DNA of 49,003 nucleotides from an uncultured Lachnospiraceae bacterium (lineage in GTDB: Bacteria; Bacillota; Clostridia; Lachnospirales; Lachnospiraceae), in NCBI GenBank assembly GCA_910588655.1, contig CAJUPJ010000027.1, positions 1 through 49,003 on the forward strand, in the 5' to 3' direction. The notes beneath the pieces are model-generated. The model searched no databases, had not been told where the DNA came from, and worked only from the letters and a program-made list of their open reading frames with translations. Positions 46,174-49,003 of this stretch are shown piece after piece (within the stretch, counting starts at the first letter, position 1; every line of letters starts with the position of its first letter). The position numbers were made by a program, and so were the translations under genes.

Positions 46174-46989
46174 ATGGGTTCAAAGGTCACTAGGCGTGGA
46201 GAGGTAATATCGTTAGATACAAGAAGAACTATTTCTGTTCGGTATCATACGATAACAAAGGCAATTAATGGAGAATTTTGGGGTTCTTCCAGTGATTCAA
46301 TGCATAGTTTTTATGTAGGCTCATATGGAAGGGGAACAGCAATAGATTCAAGTGATATTGATATGTTAGTGGAATTACCAGAATGCGAGTACAATAGATA
46401 TGATGTACAAAAAGGAAATGGGCAGTCAAGATTTTTACAAGCAGTGAAGAATGCAATTATTTCGGCATATCCTCGTAGTAATATAAAAGCTGATGGTCAA
46501 GTCGTTGTTATTGATTTTACAGATGGAATTAAATTTGAGATATTACCTGCTTTTTCTAATACTGATTATTTTGGCAATGTCACATATACATATCCTGACA
46601 CTAATATGGGGGGAAATTGGAAATCAACTAATCCTAAAGCAGAACAGGAAGCTATGCAAAAGAAGAATGCTAATTCAAATGGATTGTTGTATGATACATG
46701 TAAACATATTAGAAATATAAGGGATAATAATTATTCCAGTTACCATTTATCGGGAATCTTGATTGACGCGTTTGTGTATGATGCTATACAAGGATGGCAT
46801 TTTTTAGCTGAGGGGGAGCAGCATGTAGATACAGGTATTACGTATGAGCAAGCATTATTAAATTATTACAATGAGATTTCGTATAATGGTTATATAACGC
46901 CAAGCATATTTGCTCCGGGGAGTCAAATGCCTATTGATGTATCTAAGGGATGGGATGTGCTAGGCAAGATTTTGAATTATATGGTATAG
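46174..46989 (+). CDS. CD-NTase (SMODS family nucleotidyltransferase)
   Basis: 271 residues. The nucleotidyltransferase motif GSYGRGT (49-55) is followed by the acidic pair D61-I-D63, and the third acid is D114 in VVVIDF, as in DncV/cGAS-like enzymes of CBASS. Such enzymes make cyclic oligonucleotides on infection; the product cannot be read. AGGAGG at 46161-46166 places the start at 46174 rather than at the ATG 46168. It lies 16 bases after the fusion gene. No Cap2/Cap3 or HORMA genes are adjacent. Confidence 0.85.
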   Translation: MGSKVTRRGEVISLDTRRTISVRYHTITKAINGEFWGSSSDSMHSFYVGSYGRGTAIDSSDIDMLVELPECEYNRYDVQKGNGQSRFLQAVKNAIISAYPRSNIKADGQVVVIDFTDGIKFEILPAFSNTDYFGNVTYTYPDTNMGGNWKSTNPKAEQEAMQKKNANSNGLLYDTCKHIRNIRDNNYSSYHLSGILIDAFVYDAIQGWHFLAEGEQHVDTGITYEQALLNYYNEISYNGYITPSIFAPGSQMPIDVSKGWDVLGKILNYMV

Positions 46990-47004
46990 AGAAGGTAATT
47001 AAAA

Positions 47005-47568
47005 ATGGAAACAATAGCTTATAGGGAAAAACTAAAATCGCAAATAAAAGATGCATATGGAAAAGTTCTTTATACATATACGGCTCATCACAAATTTGCT
47101 GCAAGGCTTATTAAGCAAAAAAATATTATTAAAGTTACACAAATTACTTTGACAGCAGTATCTACAGTTGGATTTTTAGCGACAATTATTACAAATCAAG
47201 TTTTGCTTAGTTGGCTAGGCGGTACAACTGCGGCATTATCATTAGGGCTAAACTTGTATACAAAAGATTTTAATTTACAAGAAGATATTCAGAAGCATAA
47301 AGATGCTGCGGATGATTTGTGGGATGTTCGAGAAAAATATATTTCGCTTCTTACGGATTTTGATATTTTAGATGAGGATAACATCAGAGAACAACGAGAT
47401 ATATTGCAAGATACAGTATCAAAAATAAACAGAAAATATCCTGAAACAGATGGTAAAAGCTATGCTGCAGCACAAAATGCATTGCAAAATGAAGAAGAAC
47501 AAACATTCCGGGAAGGAGAGGTAGATGAATTGTTACCTGATGGATTAAGAGATAGTGAAATTAGATAA
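47005..47568 (+). CDS. SLATT-domain two-TM membrane effector
   Basis: 187 residues. An N-terminal helix (about 5-40), two membrane spans (about 42-63 and 66-85) and a charged cytosolic helix (about 88-145) match SLATT proteins, which are paired with SMODS nucleotidyltransferases. They are proposed to open the membrane on sensing the second messenger, stopping phage spread by abortive infection. The acidic tail is unusual. It is the last gene of the operon, 15 bases after the CD-NTase. Confidence 0.82.
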   Translation: METIAYREKLKSQIKDAYGKVLYTYTAHHKFAARLIKQKNIIKVTQITLTAVSTVGFLATIITNQVLLSWLGGTTAALSLGLNLYTKDFNLQEDIQKHKDAADDLWDVREKYISLLTDFDILDEDNIREQRDILQDTVSKINRKYPETDGKSYAAAQNALQNEEEQTFREGEVDELLPDGLRDSEIR

Positions 47569-47586
47569 GGTATAAAGATTTAGGTA

Positions 47587-47612
47587 TTTTTTACTGCAAG
47601 GTTAGTAAAAAA
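47587..47612 (+). terminator. Possible terminator of the defence operon
   Basis: TTTTTTACT pairs with AGTAAAAAA around GCAAGGTT. A clear T tract downstream is missing, so confidence is limited. The gap to the attachment repeat holds only this and the arm-type repeats. Confidence 0.4.
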
Positions 47613-47685
47613 CAAATTTTATAATTCTTGCATTAGCAATTTTGTAAAATGAAATTATGACTTATAAAATAATACGGATATATTA

Positions 47686-47714
47686 TTTGTGGTTCTATTT
47701 TGGTTCTAAAAAAT
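47686..47714 (+). repeat. Right arm-type repeat pair
   Basis: TGGTTCTA at 47690 and 47701, spaced 11 bases. The 29-base segment is identical to the left copy except at one base. Confidence 0.6.
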
Positions 47715-47810
47715 ATGAAAACCTCAAATAACATGGCTGAAATAGGAGAATATAAACACAAAATCCAATGAAATACATGAAAACGCATTGTGATTATGTT
47801 TCCTACGAAC

Positions 47811-47865
47811 CGTGAAGGTGGAAGGACAGTAGGTTCAGGTAAGGTTGCTACAATCATTGAGTAAT
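47811..47865 (+). repeat. attR: second copy of the tuf 3' end
   Basis: 52 of 55 bases match 36393-36447. The frame would read the tuf tail REGGRTVGSGKVATIIE and stop, but no tuf body precedes it. It marks the right end of the first element and the left boundary of the next. Confidence 0.9.
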
Positions 47866-47897
47866 CTTGTAATTAGAGCCAAATAATAAAAATAAGC

Positions 47898-47936
47898 ACC
47901 GCAATCCTTTGAAAAATCAAGGGGTTGCGGTTTCTT
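47898..47936 (+). terminator. Terminator after the second tuf end
   Basis: A 15-bp stem (47898-47912 with 47917-47931, two G-U pairs) with a T-rich tail. It corresponds in position to the terminator after tuf at 36471 but differs in sequence. Confidence 0.85.
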
Positions 47937-47999
47937 AATGCCTAAAAATAATAGCGAACAAAAGGAAAAGCCACTTGCCGGAATTTCATTGAAAATGGC

Positions 48000-48027
48000 T
48001 TGTGGCTCTAAAATGGCTCTATTTTTA
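48000..48027 (+). repeat. Arm-type repeats of the second element
   Basis: TGGCTCTA at 48003 and 48014, spaced 11 bases, as in the first element but with C for T at the fourth position. They overlap the end of the repressor gene. Confidence 0.5.
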
Positions 48028-48648
48028 TTCGCTGTCACTCTGATTTTTCTTAAATTGTTGCTCCAAATGTTCATTTCGGAGTTTCATTCTTGTAGCATTG
48101 TCTATATCCTCATACACTTTCTTTGTCACTGGCAAGGTGGAGTAATCAGCAATTTTCTGTTTTTTCCAAATATCAAACATATCCTTTGGCGTAAAGTAGG
48201 ATTCAAAACTTTCCCGGCTCTCATTCAGTGAAGCAAGGAATTGACACATATCCGCATTATACAAGTGTCCTTTTTCATTCCCATAGAATTTAATATTGGC
48301 ATACCAACGGTTATCTTCGGTTTCTATGTCATTGAAAAATTTATCATTGATTTCCAGTTCATAGCGCAATTCTTTTAATTCGTTCAATTCCATAAGAAAA
48401 CTGATAATATCGCCCATAGACGATAAAGAAAATTCATTATCTGAAATACCAAAAAGCCAATCCAAAGAAACGTGATACTGCTTTGCTATGGCATAGAGTA
48501 CCTCATTGGACGGAGATACCGTTCCGTTTTCATAACTGGATAGGGTGGATTGCTTTATGCCTAGCTTTTTACAAAATTCACTTTGGTTCAAACCTAGATT
48601 TTTACGGAGTTGTTTTATCCGTTCTGCTATCTGAATTGTATTATCCAT
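48025..48648 (-). CDS. XRE-family repressor of the second element
   Basis: 207 residues from the ATG at 48648, with AGAGGTAAC upstream on that strand; a longer frame adds a hydrophobic stretch without a ribosome site. The helix-turn-helix (about 5-65) contains LNQSEFCKKLGIKQSTLSSYENG. The rest is charged and unrecognised. It is divergent from the excisionase-like gene, and like its counterpart in the first element it probably represses that promoter. Confidence 0.85.
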   Translation of the reverse strand: MDNTIQIAERIKQLRKNLGLNQSEFCKKLGIKQSTLSSYENGTVSPSNEVLYAIAKQYHVSLDWLFGISDNEFSLSSMGDIISFLMELNELKELRYELEINDKFFNDIETEDNRWYANIKFYGNEKGHLYNADMCQFLASLNESRESFESYFTPKDMFDIWKKQKIADYSTLPVTKKVYEDIDNATRMKLRNEHLEQQFKKNQSDSE

Positions 48649-48743
48649 GCCGTTACCTCTTTTCTTTTTTGCTTTCTTATAGTATAGCACTTCCAATAAA
48701 TATTGACAACAATAATAAATATAAAAAATGCAAATAAAAATTA

Positions 48744-48772
48744 TTGACATAAATGATAGAGGGTGCTAGAAT
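48744..48772 (+). promoter_or_regulatory. Promoter of the second excisionase-like gene
   Basis: TTGACA (48744-48749) and TAGAAT (48767-48772), 17-base spacer. Confidence 0.8.
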
Positions 48773-48819
48773 ATCATTAACACTAATAAATAGTGGAATA
48801 AATGATAAGGAGAGATTGC

Positions 48820-49003
48820 ATGAACGGACAGAACTACTTATTGACTGCCGGAGAAGTTGCGGAAACATTGGGTGTTTCCAAAGGACACGCTTACAAACTG
48901 ATAAGAGAATTAAATGAAGAATTACAGAGCAAAGGCTATCTTATTGTTGCCGGGAAAGTGCCAAAGGCATTTTGGGAAACAAAGTTTTATGGCTACAATC
49001 AGT
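48820..49003 (+). CDS. Excisionase-like protein, cut by the window end
   Basis: At least 61 residues, MNGQNYLLTAGEVAETLGVS..., ending in KAFWETKFYGYNQ at the window edge. It is a clear relative of the protein at 37258. AAGGAGAG precedes the ATG. An integrase gene should follow beyond the window. Confidence 0.8.
   Translation, partial: MNGQNYLLTAGEVAETLGVSKGHAYKLIRELNEELQSKGYLIVAGKVPKAFWETKFYGYNQ

Larger units (their letters stand above)
36393..47865 (+). mobile_element. Integrative mobilizable element at the tuf 3' end
   Basis: About 11.4 kb between direct repeats of the tuf end. It carries repressor, excisionase-like, tyrosine integrase, RepA-like ATPase, MobV-type relaxase and a defence operon, but no type IV secretion genes. 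It should therefore depend on a helper for transfer. Near-identical 29-base segments with paired TGGTTCTA lie inside both ends. Codon use differs from the flanks, with many TTG leucines. Confidence 0.88.
47866..49003 (+). mobile_element. Second tuf-targeting element, left part
   Basis: After the second tuf end come a terminator, paired TGGCTCTA words, a divergent XRE repressor and an excisionase-like gene, the same layout as the left end of the first element. It is cut off by the window end. The sequences are related but clearly different, so it is another element rather than a duplication. Confidence 0.75.

Noticed and set aside
47938..48231. 97-codon plus-strand frame
   Set aside because: It runs antisense to the second XRE repressor and lies over the arm-type repeats; it has no ribosome site.
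1..49003. CRISPR arrays, rRNA or tRNA genes
   Set aside because: No spaced direct-repeat array and no cloverleaf or rRNA segment was recognised on either strand.

Overview
The window is a low-GC Firmicute chromosome, most likely from a motile member of the Lachnospiraceae (Clostridia). Grounds: T-box leaders before thrS and ileS, a flagellin/FliS pair, an agr-type peptide locus, SpoVG, a glgC-glgD pair, a dnaD-dnaC pair and the str operon order rpsL-rpsG-fusA-tuf. Species assignment is inference only.

Bases 1-7990: thrS under a T-box, then a flagellar block. A 1117-residue protein with a FliK-like C-terminus follows a sigma-D-type promoter, then come flagellin and FliS. Bases 8100-10660 (minus strand): HIT protein, flavodoxin/SCP2 fusion and rhomboid protease. 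Bases 10999-13290: a decaying agr-like quorum-sensing locus. Its regulator lacks most of the receiver, its histidine kinase and AgrB each carry one in-frame stop, and its AgrD-like prepeptide is intact. Bases 13694-18040: a secreted BspA-type leucine-rich-repeat protein, a rhodanese, an Asn/Ser-rich small protein and a GH13 glycosidase.

Bases 18287-21881: ileS behind a divergent T-box. Bases 22290-27208 (minus strand): murC-dnaD-dnaC-prs. Bases 27523-30403: glgC-glgD-spoVG. Then a membrane-anchored propeller-like protein and the str operon (rpsL, rpsG, fusA, tuf), which ends at 36446.

Bases 36393-47865 are an integrative mobilizable element inserted at the 3' end of tuf. A 55-bp copy of the tuf end (52 matches) lies at its far side, and near-identical paired TGGTTCTA repeats lie just inside both ends. 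It carries an XRE repressor, an excisionase-like protein, a tyrosine integrase, a RepA-like ATPase, a MobV-type relaxase with a candidate oriT, two accessory genes and a compact four-gene defence operon: an orphan-type DNA methyltransferase, a nuclease-methyltransferase fusion, a CD-NTase (SMODS) and a SLATT two-TM protein. The last two look like a minimal CBASS. After the second tuf end a related but distinct element begins (repressor, promoter, excisionase-like gene, its own TGGCTCTA repeats) and runs off the window. tuf therefore appears to be a site of tandem element accretion. The element uses TTG leucine codons freely, whereas the flanking chromosome prefers CTT and TTA.

The observations most worth a second look are the restriction-like plus CBASS operon on a tuf-targeting element, the tandem arrangement itself, the FliK-like flagellar giant and the partly dead agr locus.
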